From Tatumella punctata (GTDB lineage Bacteria; Pseudomonadota; Gammaproteobacteria; Enterobacterales; Enterobacteriaceae), in assembly GCF_039523735.1 (NCBI RefSeq), contig NZ_BAAAFW010000094.1, forward strand, positions 62,001-126,000: a stretch of 64,000 bases of DNA, in the 5' to 3' direction. Within the stretch, counting starts at the first letter, position 1, and every line of letters starts with the position of its first letter. The position numbers and the translations under genes are program-made. The notes under the pieces were generated by a model. It had not been told where the DNA came from and searched no databases. It saw only the letters and a program-made list of their open reading frames with translations. This document shows positions 15,736 to 25,005 of this stretch, piece after piece.

Positions 15736-16060
15736 ATGTACCGGAACTGTCAGGAAAAGACCGGAGGAGGACCGGAAAAAAAGAGAGTAAGAGACAGGGA
15801 AATACAGAGCATGCTAACGGCACAGACCGGAGGCGTTTCAGACAGGAAGCCGGGGAAATCAGTAAACAGTCAGAAAGAGGCGACAAACGAGGTAAAACAC
15901 ATCAGAGAGCAGGGCTAAGGGTAACACCTGAAGTACCCCGGGGAAGGACCATAAATAGACCATAGGGCAGAAACTAAAAAGCCCCGCATTTCTGCGAGGC
16001 CTTGTAAATAGTGGTGCCCGAACTCGGAATCGAACCAAGGACACGGGGATTTTCAATCCC
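15736..16060. repeat. Proximal copy of the long direct repeat flanking the island
   Basis: This matches 7796-8054 and carries an extra block of about 64 bases between ACCGGAGG repeats. It lies inside the island next to the tRNA. The repeat extends about 270 bases beyond the tRNA end, much more than an attachment core needs. Confidence 0.85.
16005..16060. other. Island attachment site, proximal (within tRNA-Phe)
   Basis: The 56-base sequence shared with 7999-8054 overlaps the 3' half of the intact tRNA-Phe and stops at the anticodon stem. Insertion here regenerates a functional tRNA. Confidence 0.9.
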
Positions 16061-16087
16061 CTGCTCTACCGACTGAGCTATTCGGGC
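16012..16087 (-). tRNA. tRNA-Phe (GAA)
   Basis: 76 nt on the minus strand. It starts GCCCGAATAGCTCAGTCGG, has the GAA anticodon in ATTGAAAAT and the T-arm GGTTCGATTCC, and ends with an encoded CCA. The acceptor stem GCCCGAA pairs fully with TTCGGGC. It hosts the island: its 3' half is duplicated about 8 kb away. Confidence 0.97.
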
Positions 16088-16249
16088 AACGAGGCGCATT
16101 AAACCCTAATCCCTGTTCTGCGTCAATCAGTTTTCATGAAAATCACGCTGACTGGTTGTTTTTACGGCAAAATTTCGTCATTCGATTTATTACTGAACAA
16201 TCTGACTGATATAGCAGCCGCCCCTTCCTGAGCGTACTGCTCTGCCCTG

Positions 16250-18187
16250 TTATTGATCGGTGGTCACTGCTCCCGCTGCAACGCCGCCGTTATCCGGGAT
16301 ATCCTGCGGTATCGTTCCTTTATCTCCGCCCGGTATCAGCGACGCGGTCTGAGGCAACAGAATATGATCAAGAATCTGACGCATCAGCGGCGCGGCTGTT
16401 ACTCCGTTAACCCCGCCGTTTTCCAGAATCAGTGCTACCGCTACCTTAGGATCTTTAAAAGGAGCAAAAGCAGTATAGAAGATATGGTCACGCAAACGTA
16501 CCGGAATCATTTTGGCGTTGTACACCTGGTTTTGTTTCAGGCTGAAGACCTGAGAGGTTCCGCTTTTCGCCGCAATACCGTAAGGCGCAGTATGGAAATA
16601 ACGATACCCGGTACCATTCGGGGCATTCGCCATCCCGAACATCGCATGGCGCACCAGCGACCAGTAAGGGGAATCCGGGCTGCCGATCTGAGGAGACTGT
16701 GCCGGTGGCTGGTACAGTTGCTCACTGTTCCCTTGCTGTTCTTTAAGTAACAAATGCGGAGTAAGTACCTTACCGTTATTAAGCAGTGCCACCAGCGCTT
16801 TTACCATCTGTATTGGCGTCGCAATCCAGTAGCCCTGACCGATACCGACAGAGATTGTATCGCCCTGATACCAGGCTTTTTTATGCACCTGTTGCTTCCA
16901 TTCGCGGCTGGGCAGCAGACCTTTATATTCTTCATGTAAATCAATACCCGTCAGCTTGCCATAGCCAAACTGGCTAAGCATATGATGGATTCTGTCGATA
17001 CCCATCATATAAGCGACCTGGTAAAAGAAGGTATCCGCTGACTCTTCAATAGCTTTGGTCACATTCAGCATACCGTGGCCGGTTTTTTTCCAGTCACGAT
17101 AGCGACGATCAGTGCCCGGCAACGTCCAGGTCGGAGCGCCGAAGAAGGTGGTCTGTGGCGTAATGACTCCGTTAAGCAGCGCTGACATCGCCATATAAGG
17201 TTTCACTGTCGACGCCGGCGGGTAAAGCCCCTGGGTAACACGGTTAATCAGGGGTAAATCTTTGTTCTGCAGTAATGTCTCATACGCTTTATAACTGATC
17301 CCTTTAACAAACGGGTTAGGGTCATAGCTGGGGGCTGAAACCATTGCCAGTACGGCTCCGTCATGGGGGTCTTCAACCAGCACCGCCGCACGCTGTCCCA
17401 CCAGCAGGCTTTCAATATATTGTTGTAATGGCAGATCCAGCGTCAGCCAGACATTTTTACCCGCCACTGGCGGTTGCTCACTTAATACTCGTACAATACG
17501 GCCGTGATTATCGACTTCTACTTCCTGATAACCCGTTTGTCCGTGTAAAACAGACTCATAATAACTTTCAATCCCCTGCTTACCGATATTGTGGTCGGCC
17601 GCATAGTTCTCAGAAATACCTTCAGCATTCAGCCGCTTAAAATCACTGTCGTTAATCTTAGACACATAACCGACCACATGGGCCAGAGCGGCTCCGTAGG
17701 GATATTGGCGGTCCTGATAGGAGTCAATACTGACTCCCGGAAAACGATACTCATCCACAGAGAAACGGGCGATCTGTTCTTCCGTCAGTTCATCTTTAAC
17801 AATGATAGGCTTATAACGGCTGGTGAGTTTCAGACGATGCCAGAAATCCGTTTGCTCATCCGGCGTCAGACCGATCAATGGCGTCAGGGCGGCGATTGTC
17901 GCTTTCAGATTAGTGATTTTATAAGGGATGATCGTCAGGTCATACTGGGTAATATTTTTCACCAGTGGCGTGCCGTTACGATCATAGATAATCCCGCGGG
18001 TGGGCGCGATGGGGATCATTTTAATGTCATTATCATTGGACCGGGTCTGATAATAACCGTGTTCTTTGATCTGCAAACGATAAAGGTTATACGTCAGAAT
18101 GCCAAAGCACACTGCCACCAAACCAAAAGCCGTTATTGCGCGACGTATAAACAGTTTTTCTTCAATTTCGAAATTACGCAGATTCAT
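16250..18187 (-). CDS. Penicillin-binding protein 2 paralogue (class B transpeptidase)
   Basis: 645 residues, close to MrdA (633) and similar along its length. It has an N-terminal membrane anchor (about residues 18-38), the class B dimerisation region (IAPTRGIIYDRNG) and a transpeptidase domain with S326-TVK (ASTVKP), S383-A-D and K541-SGT. It cross-links peptidoglycan in the periplasm during elongation. MrdA normally sits with mrdB (rodA) and rlmH; here it stands alone beside tRNA-Phe and deoD. It is therefore probably a second PBP2, comparable to the extra PBP2 of Salmonella that works in acid. That role is inferred. Confidence 0.9.
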   Translation of the reverse strand: MNLRNFEIEEKLFIRRAITAFGLVAVCFGILTYNLYRLQIKEHGYYQTRSNDNDIKMIPIAPTRGIIYDRNGTPLVKNITQYDLTIIPYKITNLKATIAALTPLIGLTPDEQTDFWHRLKLTSRYKPIIVKDELTEEQIARFSVDEYRFPGVSIDSYQDRQYPYGAALAHVVGYVSKINDSDFKRLNAEGISENYAADHNIGKQGIESYYESVLHGQTGYQEVEVDNHGRIVRVLSEQPPVAGKNVWLTLDLPLQQYIESLLVGQRAAVLVEDPHDGAVLAMVSAPSYDPNPFVKGISYKAYETLLQNKDLPLINRVTQGLYPPASTVKPYMAMSALLNGVITPQTTFFGAPTWTLPGTDRRYRDWKKTGHGMLNVTKAIEESADTFFYQVAYMMGIDRIHHMLSQFGYGKLTGIDLHEEYKGLLPSREWKQQVHKKAWYQGDTISVGIGQGYWIATPIQMVKALVALLNNGKVLTPHLLLKEQQGNSEQLYQPPAQSPQIGSPDSPYWSLVRHAMFGMANAPNGTGYRYFHTAPYGIAAKSGTSQVFSLKQNQVYNAKMIPVRLRDHIFYTAFAPFKDPKVAVALILENGGVNGVTAAPLMRQILDHILLPQTASLIPGGDKGTIPQDIPDNGGVAAGAVTTDQ

Positions 18188-18371
18188 TACATAACATAGT
18201 TTGCAGAGAGGAGGATCGTTAACTGACGCCTATCATAGAGAGATAGACAGACAGTGCCAGTACCAAGTTGATCCGGAAGAGACTAAAGTGTGTCATTTGT
18301 TGAAAAGTGTAACATAAGATAAGCAACGCGAAAAAACAGCCGTGACTTTTCCGCGTTATCAGGGGCAGCTA

Positions 18372-19091
18372 TTATGCCCGATCACCGGCCAGAACAGATT
18401 CCAGTGCAATATTGATCATATCATTAAACGTAGTCTGACGTTCTTCGGCCGTTGTTTGTTCACCGGAGCGGATATGGTCAGACACAGTGCAGATAGCCAG
18501 TGCTTTCGCGCCGAACTCTGCCGCAACACCATAAATACCGGCAGCTTCCATTTCCACACCGAGGATGCCATATTTTTCCATAACATCAAACATCTGCGGA
18601 TCCGGGCTGTAGAACAGGTCGGCAGAGAAAATATTACCGACGCGGGCATCAATGCCCAGATTTTTAGCAGCATCAACCGCATTACGTACCAGCTCAAAGT
18701 CTGCAATTGCTGCGAAATCGTGATCTTTAAAACGCATACGGTTTACTTTTGAATCGGTACAGGCACCCATCCCGATAACCACATCACGCAATTTGACATC
18801 AGAGCGCACCGCCCCACATGACCCGACACGAATAATGGTTTTTACACCAAAATCGGTGATCAGTTCTTTCGCGTAAATGGAGCAGGAAGGGATCCCCATA
18901 CCGTGACCCATGACCGAAATTTTACGGCCCTTATAGGTACCGGTATAACCGAGCATACCGCGCACATTGTTCACTTCACGGGCATCCTGCAAAAAGTTTT
19001 CCGCGATATATTTAGCACGTAACGGGTCACCGGGCATTAAAACGACATCTGCGAAATCACCGGGTTCAGCATTAATATGAGGTGTTGCCAT
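18372..19091 (-). CDS. deoD: Purine-nucleoside phosphorylase DeoD
   Basis: 239 residues from MATPHINAEPGDFADVV, with an AGAGGA ribosome site; the longer frame is unlikely. It phosphorolyses purine (deoxy)nucleosides to base plus (deoxy)ribose-1-phosphate. The phosphate-binding 'VLMPGDPLRAKYIAE', 'VGSCGAV' and 'VEMEAAGIYG' motifs are typical of the hexameric enzyme, and the catalytic Asp lies in 'CTVSDHI'. It is last in the deoCABD operon, immediately after deoB. Confidence 0.97.
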   Translation of the reverse strand: MATPHINAEPGDFADVVLMPGDPLRAKYIAENFLQDAREVNNVRGMLGYTGTYKGRKISVMGHGMGIPSCSIYAKELITDFGVKTIIRVGSCGAVRSDVKLRDVVIGMGACTDSKVNRMRFKDHDFAAIADFELVRNAVDAAKNLGIDARVGNIFSADLFYSPDPQMFDVMEKYGILGVEMEAAGIYGVAAEFGAKALAICTVSDHIRSGEQTTAEERQTTFNDMINIALESVLAGDRA

Positions 19092-19159
19092 GTTATTTTT
19101 CCTCTCAAACATGTCATTGTCTGCCGCAGTGGCAGACAGTGAAAAATCAGGCATGCTTT

Positions 19160-20383
19160 TTACAGCATGTTACGCCCGTAATCCATAGCAGAAAGCCCGA
19201 AATATGATGCAATGGTCTGGCCAATATCAGCAAAGGTATCACGCTGACCCAGCGGACCAGGGGTTACCTGCGGACCATAAATCAGGACAGGAATATGTTC
19301 GCGGGTATGATCGGTACCATGCCAGGTCGGATCACAGCCGTGATCGGCGGTCAGAATCAGCATATCGCCCTGTTTTACCTGTGCCATCAGTTCCGGTAAA
19401 CGACGGTCAAATAATTCCAGACCGGCGGCATATCCTGCCACATCACGGCGATGACCCCAGCTGGAATCAAAATCCACAAAGTTAGTAAAGACGATCGCAT
19501 TATCCGGGGCCTGCTGCATTTCGATCAGCGTGGCGTCAAACAGTGCATCCAGCCCGGTTGCTTTCACTTTTTTGGTGATCCCCTGCTGGGCATAAATATC
19601 CGCAATTTTACCGACCGAAATCACCTGACCATTCTTTTCTTCTACCAGCTTCTGCAGGATGGTGGCTGAAGGGGGTTCAACCGCCAGATCGTGCCGGTTA
19701 CCGGTACGGACAAATTCGCCGGCTTTCTGCCCGGTGAACGGACGGGCAATCACTCGACCAATGTTATACCCCCCTTCGGTAAGCTCTTTACGTGCGATTT
19801 CACAGAGCTCGTATAAACGTTCAAGGCCAAAGGTTTCTTCATGGCAGGCAATCTGGAAAACCGAATCAGCAGAGGTATAAAAGATAGGTTTACCGCTGCG
19901 CATATGCTCTTCGCCCAGCTGGTCGAGGATCACTGTACCTGAAGAATGACAGTTACCGAGGTATCCGGGCAGTCCGGCTTTTTCTACCAGCGTATCCAGC
20001 AGCGATTGCGGGAAACTGTTTTTTTCATCAGAAAAATAGCCCCAGTCAAATAACACCGGGACTCCGGCAATTTCCCAGTGCCCTGAGGGGGTATCTTTAC
20101 CGGAAGAGAGTTCACTGGCGCAACCATAAGCACCAATAATATGCGCACTGGCATCCATTCCGGCAGGGATTTTACCGGTGGATAATTCCGCCGCTTTTGC
20201 CAGCCCCAGCGCAGTCAGGTTAGGCAAATGTAAAGGCCCTTGCCGTCCTTGGTTCGCCCGCCCTTCACTGCAGGCCTGTGCAATATGACCCAGCGTATCT
20301 GAGCCCGTATCACCAAATTTATTCGCATCAGCGCTGGCGCCGATCCCGAAGGAGTCCAGAACCATAATAAATACACGTTTCAT
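19160..20383 (-). CDS. deoB: Phosphopentomutase DeoB
   Basis: 407 residues. It interconverts (deoxy)ribose-1-phosphate and 5-phosphate, linking DeoA/DeoD products to DeoC. The alkaline-phosphatase-fold metal residues are visible: 'VLDSFGIGASADA' near the start, and 'TADHGCDPTWHGTDHTREH' with Asp/His ligands near the end. Third gene of the operon, with 68 bp to the deoD start and 59 bp after deoA. Confidence 0.97.
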   Translation of the reverse strand: MKRVFIMVLDSFGIGASADANKFGDTGSDTLGHIAQACSEGRANQGRQGPLHLPNLTALGLAKAAELSTGKIPAGMDASAHIIGAYGCASELSSGKDTPSGHWEIAGVPVLFDWGYFSDEKNSFPQSLLDTLVEKAGLPGYLGNCHSSGTVILDQLGEEHMRSGKPIFYTSADSVFQIACHEETFGLERLYELCEIARKELTEGGYNIGRVIARPFTGQKAGEFVRTGNRHDLAVEPPSATILQKLVEEKNGQVISVGKIADIYAQQGITKKVKATGLDALFDATLIEMQQAPDNAIVFTNFVDFDSSWGHRRDVAGYAAGLELFDRRLPELMAQVKQGDMLILTADHGCDPTWHGTDHTREHIPVLIYGPQVTPGPLGQRDTFADIGQTIASYFGLSAMDYGRNML

Positions 20384-20442
20384 GCTCGCCTCCTGTAGAT
20401 TCTATTGAGTGAAAAACACTGATCAGATCAGTATGCGACTAA

Positions 20443-21762
20443 TTAACCGATTCTGCGATAGATTAACGGTATTTCTTTCGGTGGCTGCTCTGTCACAGTA
20501 ATCGCAGCCTCCAGGTCAATCGCAGCCTGTTGCCAGCTGTTTTCGTCAGCAGCATGTATTATCGCCAGCGGGGTGTGAGTATCCGTCTGCTGGCCCAGCA
20601 CACTTATCCCGGTAAAACCGACCCGGTAATCAATGCTGTCGCTGCTGCGCTGCCGCCCTCCGCCCATCCTGACAATTGCCATCCCTGCCGCACGCGTGTC
20701 CATCGCGCCGATATAGCCAGTACGCCGGGAGTAAAGAGGACGCACCACCGGCGCAGCCGGCAGATAACGATCATAGTGTTCGACAAAATCAGTCGGTCCA
20801 GATTGTTGAGCCACCATCTGGCCGAAAACTTCTGCCGCACGGCCATTATCCAGTACCTGCATTAAACGCTGTTTTGCCTGAGATTCATCGGCAGATAAAC
20901 CGCTGCTGACCAGCATTTCACTGCACAATGCCAGAGTCACTTCCAGCAGACGCGGATGGCGGTAATCCCCGCGCAGGAAACGTACTGCTTCACGAACTTC
21001 GGTAGCATTACCCGCCGAAGATGCCAGTACCTGACTCATATCGGTCAGTAGCGCCGTGGTTTTGCATCCGGCACCATTAGCCACCCCGACAATGGCACTG
21101 GCCAGCAGTGCTGACTGAGCATAGTCCGGCATAAACGCACCACTGCCCACTTTCACATCCATGACCAGCGCATCCAGCCCTTCTGCCAGCTTTTTCGCCA
21201 GAACAGAAGCCGTGATCAGCGGTATTGAATCCACGGTGGCCGTAATATCCCGGGTCGCATAAAAACGCTGATCCGCCGGGGCCAGTGAACGGGTCTGCCC
21301 GATGATGGCAACACCGGTTTCACGGATGATCTGCCGGAAGCGCTGATCATCCGGAAAAATATCAATACCGGGAATGGCCTCCAGTTTATCCAGGGTACCG
21401 CCGGTATGCCCGAGCCCTCTTCCGGAAATCATAGGAACGTAACCACCACAGGCAGCAACCATCGGCCCGAGCATCAGTGATGTCACATCACCGACGCCCC
21501 CGGTGGAGTGCTTATCAACCACCGGTCCGTTTAACTGTAAATCCTGCCAGTCGAGTACCGTCCCGGAATCACGCATTGCCATCGTCAGAGCCACCCGCTC
21601 CCCTAAACTCATATCACGGAACCAGACGGCCATCGCCAGCGCAGCTATCTGTCCCTCAGTGACTGACTGGTCGGTAACCCCGCGGATAAAGCAGGTAATT
21701 TCCTCATCAGTCAGGCAATGACCATCACGTTTCTTACGGATAATTTCCTGTGGCAGTAACAT
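20443..21762 (-). CDS. deoA: Thymidine phosphorylase DeoA
   Basis: 439 residues from MLLPQEIIRKKRDGHCLTDE, which matches the E. coli start; the upstream extension is not conserved. It cleaves thymidine and deoxyuridine with phosphate. The signatures 'DKHSTGGVGDVTSL' (phosphate loop), 'SGRGLGHTGGTLDKLE' and 'MDVKVGSGAFM' are intact. Second gene of the operon, 37 bp from deoC. Confidence 0.97.
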   Translation of the reverse strand: MLLPQEIIRKKRDGHCLTDEEITCFIRGVTDQSVTEGQIAALAMAVWFRDMSLGERVALTMAMRDSGTVLDWQDLQLNGPVVDKHSTGGVGDVTSLMLGPMVAACGGYVPMISGRGLGHTGGTLDKLEAIPGIDIFPDDQRFRQIIRETGVAIIGQTRSLAPADQRFYATRDITATVDSIPLITASVLAKKLAEGLDALVMDVKVGSGAFMPDYAQSALLASAIVGVANGAGCKTTALLTDMSQVLASSAGNATEVREAVRFLRGDYRHPRLLEVTLALCSEMLVSSGLSADESQAKQRLMQVLDNGRAAEVFGQMVAQQSGPTDFVEHYDRYLPAAPVVRPLYSRRTGYIGAMDTRAAGMAIVRMGGGRQRSSDSIDYRVGFTGISVLGQQTDTHTPLAIIHAADENSWQQAAIDLEAAITVTEQPPKEIPLIYRRIG

Positions 21763-21799
21763 AATTGTCTCCCGGCAATATTCGGCCTGTCGCTGGCAG

Positions 21800-22579
21800 T
21801 CAGTACCCTGATACTGCGTCCGTAACATCAGCACCGCAGGTCTTCAGCAGGCTGTTCAGTAATCCCGATGCACCAAAACGGAAATGTCGTGCATCGGCCC
21901 AGTTATCACCGAGAATATCTGCTGCCAGCGCCAGATAAGCTGCCGCATCTTCGGTGGTACGTACTCCGCCCGCCGGTTTAAAACCGACACTGGCAGCAAC
22001 GCCTTTATCACGGATCACTTCCAGCATAATGGCTGCACTTTCCAGAGTCGCGTTAACGGCTACTTTACCGGTCGAGGTTTTAATAAAATCGGCACCGGCA
22101 TCAATCGCAATCTCTGAAGCCTGACGTATCAACGCCGGTTGCTGTAACTCACCACTCTCGATAATGACTTTCAGCAGTACACTGGCTTCTGTACACAGCT
22201 GTTTGCAGGCGCTGACTAGCTCAAATCCGCATTGGGTGTCTCCGGCTTTCAGTGTCCGCCATGGAAACACCACATCCACTTCATCGGCCCCGTACGCAAT
22301 CGCCGCGCGGGTTTCTGCTACCGCAATAGCGATATCATCGTTGCCATGAGGAAAATTGGTCACAGTCGCGATACGCACCAGAGGCGTGCCCTGTTCACGT
22401 AAGACTTTGCGGGCCAGGGGGATAAAACGCGGGTAGATACACACGGCGGCGGTCTGCCCTGCCGGTGAATTAGCCTGCCGGCACAGGGCCGTGACTTTTT
22501 CATCCGTATCATCATCATTCAGGGTGGTGAGATCCATCAGCCCTATCGCCTTACGTGCGATGCTGGTCATATCAGTCAT
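21800..22579 (-). CDS. deoC: Deoxyribose-phosphate aldolase DeoC
   Basis: 259 residues. It splits deoxyribose-5-phosphate into glyceraldehyde-3-phosphate and acetaldehyde through a Schiff base. The catalytic lysine is in 'FIKTSTGK' and a second active-site lysine in 'VGFKPAGGVRTTED'. First gene of the operon, with an AGAGGA ribosome site. E. coli has yjjW and yjjI upstream; here they are absent and yjjV follows after about 245 bp. Confidence 0.97.
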   Translation of the reverse strand: MTDMTSIARKAIGLMDLTTLNDDDTDEKVTALCRQANSPAGQTAAVCIYPRFIPLARKVLREQGTPLVRIATVTNFPHGNDDIAIAVAETRAAIAYGADEVDVVFPWRTLKAGDTQCGFELVSACKQLCTEASVLLKVIIESGELQQPALIRQASEIAIDAGADFIKTSTGKVAVNATLESAAIMLEVIRDKGVAASVGFKPAGGVRTTEDAAAYLALAADILGDNWADARHFRFGASGLLNSLLKTCGADVTDAVSGY

Positions 22580-22640
22580 GGAGAATTCCTCTGGAAGTTA
22601 CCGGTAATTGGTAATATTTTCACAATTACTCGCTGCTTAA

Positions 22641-22656
22641 TGTTCATATTCTAACA
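22641..22656. promoter_or_regulatory. DeoR-like operator upstream of deoC
   Basis: On the operon strand the sequence is TGTTAGAATATGAACA, matching 13 of 16 positions of the E. coli DeoR palindrome TGTTAGAATTCTAACA. It lies 62 bp upstream of deoC. The site implies induction by deoxyribose-5-phosphate. I see no convincing CRP/CytR sites. Confidence 0.7.
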
Positions 22657-22824
22657 AAGCGTATCAGCAATAATTGCGGTGCGGATCAAGAAATCACTGC
22701 CTCTGCGGTTAACATGCGACGATAACGCACAATATGCAGTGAGTACCGGGGGACTGAAGCACAATGGGCAGAGATTTATTGTTAAAGTAATAACATAAAG
22801 TATAGCGGGTATCTTTCGCCGCTG

Positions 22825-23613
22825 TCAGGATGCCGCCAGCCGCGGAAACAAACGCAGACTGTTATTCCACAGCGTTTGCGCAATCTGTTCAGCAGGTTCA
22901 GAACGCAGCTCAGTCAGAACCCGCCAGACGGCAGCGATCTGTTCCGGCCGGTTAGGTTGCCCCTGAAATCCGTGTAATGGCATATCCGGTGCATCGGTTT
23001 CCAGCACCAGAGCGTGCAGGGGTAAAGCGGCAATAGTGTTGCGTGTCTTCGCCGCCCGCGGATAAGTAATAGTCCCGCCAACACCAATCCGGTAACCGAG
23101 TTTAACAAAAGCCATCGCCTGAGACAGGCTGCCGGAGAACCCGTGGATTACGCCGCTCGCCGGCAGCTTTGCCTGCCTGAGTAACCCCGCCAGCAGATCA
23201 TGTGTCCGCCGTGAATGGAGGATCACCGGCAGATCATAGCGTTTTGCCAGACTCAGTTGTGCTTTCAGACGCGAGATTTGTTGTCCGCTGTATGCCGCCA
23301 GCTGCGGGGTAAAGTAATCCAGTCCGGTTTCACCGAGTGCGACCAGTTTCGCCGGCTGTTGTTGCAGCCACTGCTGTAACTGGTCAATATCATCATCACA
23401 ATGTTGCTCCGTCCACACAGGATGCAGTCCCAGAGCGGCGTACAGCGGCTGATAACGACCGGCAAGCGCCATCACAGCAGAAAAACGTGCACTGCTGACG
23501 GCCGGGACAATAATTTTTTCGACTCCGGCCTGGCTGGCACGCTTCAGTTCTGCCGCTTCATGGTGCTCAAAAGGCGGAAAATCATAATGACAATGGGTGT
23601 CGATAAACTTCAA
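22825..23613 (-). CDS. yjjV: TatD-family metal-dependent hydrolase YjjV
   Basis: 262 residues if started at a TTG codon (23611-23613) placed 6 nt after a strong GAGGAGA ribosome site; no nearby ATG fits the family start. The TatD metal motifs are clear: FIDTHCHYDFPPF, 'GETGLDYF', 'VILHSRRTHD', 'GVIHGFSG' and 'ETDAPDMPLHG'. TatD-type proteins are nucleases or hydrolases, with DNA- and D-aminoacyl-tRNA-related roles proposed. The orthologue adjoins the same genes in E. coli. Confidence 0.9.
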   Translation of the reverse strand: MKFIDTHCHYDFPPFEHHEAAELKRASQAGVEKIIVPAVSSARFSAVMALAGRYQPLYAALGLHPVWTEQHCDDDIDQLQQWLQQQPAKLVALGETGLDYFTPQLAAYSGQQISRLKAQLSLAKRYDLPVILHSRRTHDLLAGLLRQAKLPASGVIHGFSGSLSQAMAFVKLGYRIGVGGTITYPRAAKTRNTIAALPLHALVLETDAPDMPLHGFQGQPNRPEQIAAVWRVLTELRSEPAEQIAQTLWNNSLRLFPRLAAS

Positions 23614-23735
23614 CGACGTCTCCTCAGGGCACAATAATAACAATGGCAGGTGATTTACAGCTGGCAGGATAACCGTACTGCCGGCATCCTTGCCGGCTGC
23701 TATCATCGGTTGATGACAACAGATGCAACGCTGAC

Positions 23736-23897
23736 TCAGAGTTTCTTACGCCCAGTGAACAGACTGATAAGAAACAGGATAATACCGACGATAAATACCA
23801 CTTTTGCGGCCCATGCTGCGGTTCCGGCCAGTCCGCCAAAACCCAGTGCTGCAGCGATCAATGCGATAACCAGAAAGATAATTCCCCAACGAAACAT
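23736..23897 (-). CDS. ytjA: Small membrane protein YtjA (DUF1328)
   Basis: 53 residues, beginning MFRWGIIFLVIALIAAALGF and ending TGRKKL. It is almost identical to E. coli YtjA, with two hydrophobic helices spanning most of its length. Function is unknown; DUF1328 proteins are general-stress inner-membrane peptides. It lies between yjjV and osmY as in E. coli, where yjjU intervenes. Confidence 0.93.
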   Translation of the reverse strand: MFRWGIIFLVIALIAAALGFGGLAGTAAWAAKVVFIVGIILFLISLFTGRKKL

Positions 23898-24019
23898 AGT
23901 CATCTCCTTACTGTCATTAATAGATTCATCTTATAAATCGTTCTGAAGCGTGTTCAGAACCGGTCCTGCGGTGAAAATATTGTTGTTAATATCGCGGTTT
24001 CTCTGCAGCCATCACAGAA

Positions 24020-24613
24020 TCAGTGGCTGACAGACAATTCGTTTTTTACTGCACTGACACCGGAAACCTTACGGGCTATCTCCGCCGCCAGCATTTTTTG
24101 CTGCCGGTCACTGACATTCCCCGTCAGCAATACTGCTCCGTGGGTTGTTGTCACGGAAATATGGCGCGCAGACACTCGCTTATCAGCCAGCAACCGGGCA
24201 ACAATTTCACTGGTGGTCGCGGTATCACTGGCATAACTCTTCAGGTCAGTCTGCTGGTTCGGCTTAAGATGCAGATTAAGCTCTGTCTTCCGGACCCCTT
24301 TAACCGATTCTGCCAGCTGTTTTACCCGCGCCATTTGCCGGTGTGAAGCGACAAAACCATCGATGGATACCACACCCCGGTTAGTTGAAACCGACAGATT
24401 GGTACTGTTAATCTGCTTGTCATCCACCAGCGCCGTTTTGACTTTCGCGGTGATGGTGCTGTCATCCATAAACTTGTCTACGCGGTTAATCGCTCCCCCC
24501 TGCTGTTGTTCCGTCGACGTCCGGGAATGTCCGGGGGAGTCTGCCGCATAAACACCGGGACTGCATAGCAGTGAAATCAATAACAGCCGGTAAATATAAC
24601 TGTTGTTTTTCAT
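24020..24613 (-). CDS. osmY: Periplasmic osmotic-stress protein OsmY
   Basis: 197 residues from MKNNSYIYRLLLISLLCSPG with a GGAAAA ribosome site. The signal peptide is cleaved near GVYA-AD. Two BON domains follow ('DSTITAKVKTALVDDKQINS' at about 52-110 and 'TSEIVARLLADKRVSARHIS' at about 130-195), each with the GXV/DG turn. It acts as a periplasmic chaperone-like protein induced by hyperosmolarity and stationary phase. An in-frame extension upstream is implausible. Confidence 0.93.
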   Translation of the reverse strand: MKNNSYIYRLLLISLLCSPGVYAADSPGHSRTSTEQQQGGAINRVDKFMDDSTITAKVKTALVDDKQINSTNLSVSTNRGVVSIDGFVASHRQMARVKQLAESVKGVRKTELNLHLKPNQQTDLKSYASDTATTSEIVARLLADKRVSARHISVTTTHGAVLLTGNVSDRQQKMLAAEIARKVSGVSAVKNELSVSH

Positions 24614-24965
24614 ATATTTTTCCTGAGTGGTCGCTGCATCCGGTACGCCCGATGACCTGTCCATGACAGGCTGTAACGGACCCCCTTTGGCGCCGCAACC
24701 ACATAATATTAATAGTAGCTGAGTTTTACGGGTGTACTGATTTTTAGGATTTGACTTAAGTGACATCCGGCCTTTACAGCTTCGGTAATATCAGTACAGA
24801 TCCATCACCAGACCAGGACAGAATAAACACTTTTAGTGGTCAGGCAGAAGCAGCACAATCCGGGAATAGTTTTCCGGTCTGGCAACGCAGAAAGAGAATA
24901 CAGACAATGCACGCATCCGCAGAGATATCAGCTGACCGTCAGCTGACAGACAATTGTATAATACC

Positions 24966-24993
24966 GCCGGGCCCCGGCTAACGGGGCTCCGGC
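24966..24993. terminator. GC-rich hairpin downstream of prfC
   Basis: GCCGGGCCCC and GGGGCTCCGGC form a strong stem (one mismatch) about a dozen bases past the prfC stop. The T-run is weak, but the position suits a terminator. Confidence 0.55.
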
Positions 24994-25005
24994 AGAGATT
25001 CCCGG

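Noticed and set aside
15723..15965. Open frame of 80 residues in the proximal repeat
   Set aside because: It covers the same repeat sequence as above; low complexity, no conserved protein pattern, and not maintained in frame between the copies.
17591..18199. 202-residue frame on the strand opposite the PBP2 paralogue
   Set aside because: It is an antisense shadow of a well-conserved gene with intact active-site motifs.
22660..22720. CRP or CytR site upstream of deoC
   Set aside because: No TGTGA-N6-TCACA match good enough to support a call.
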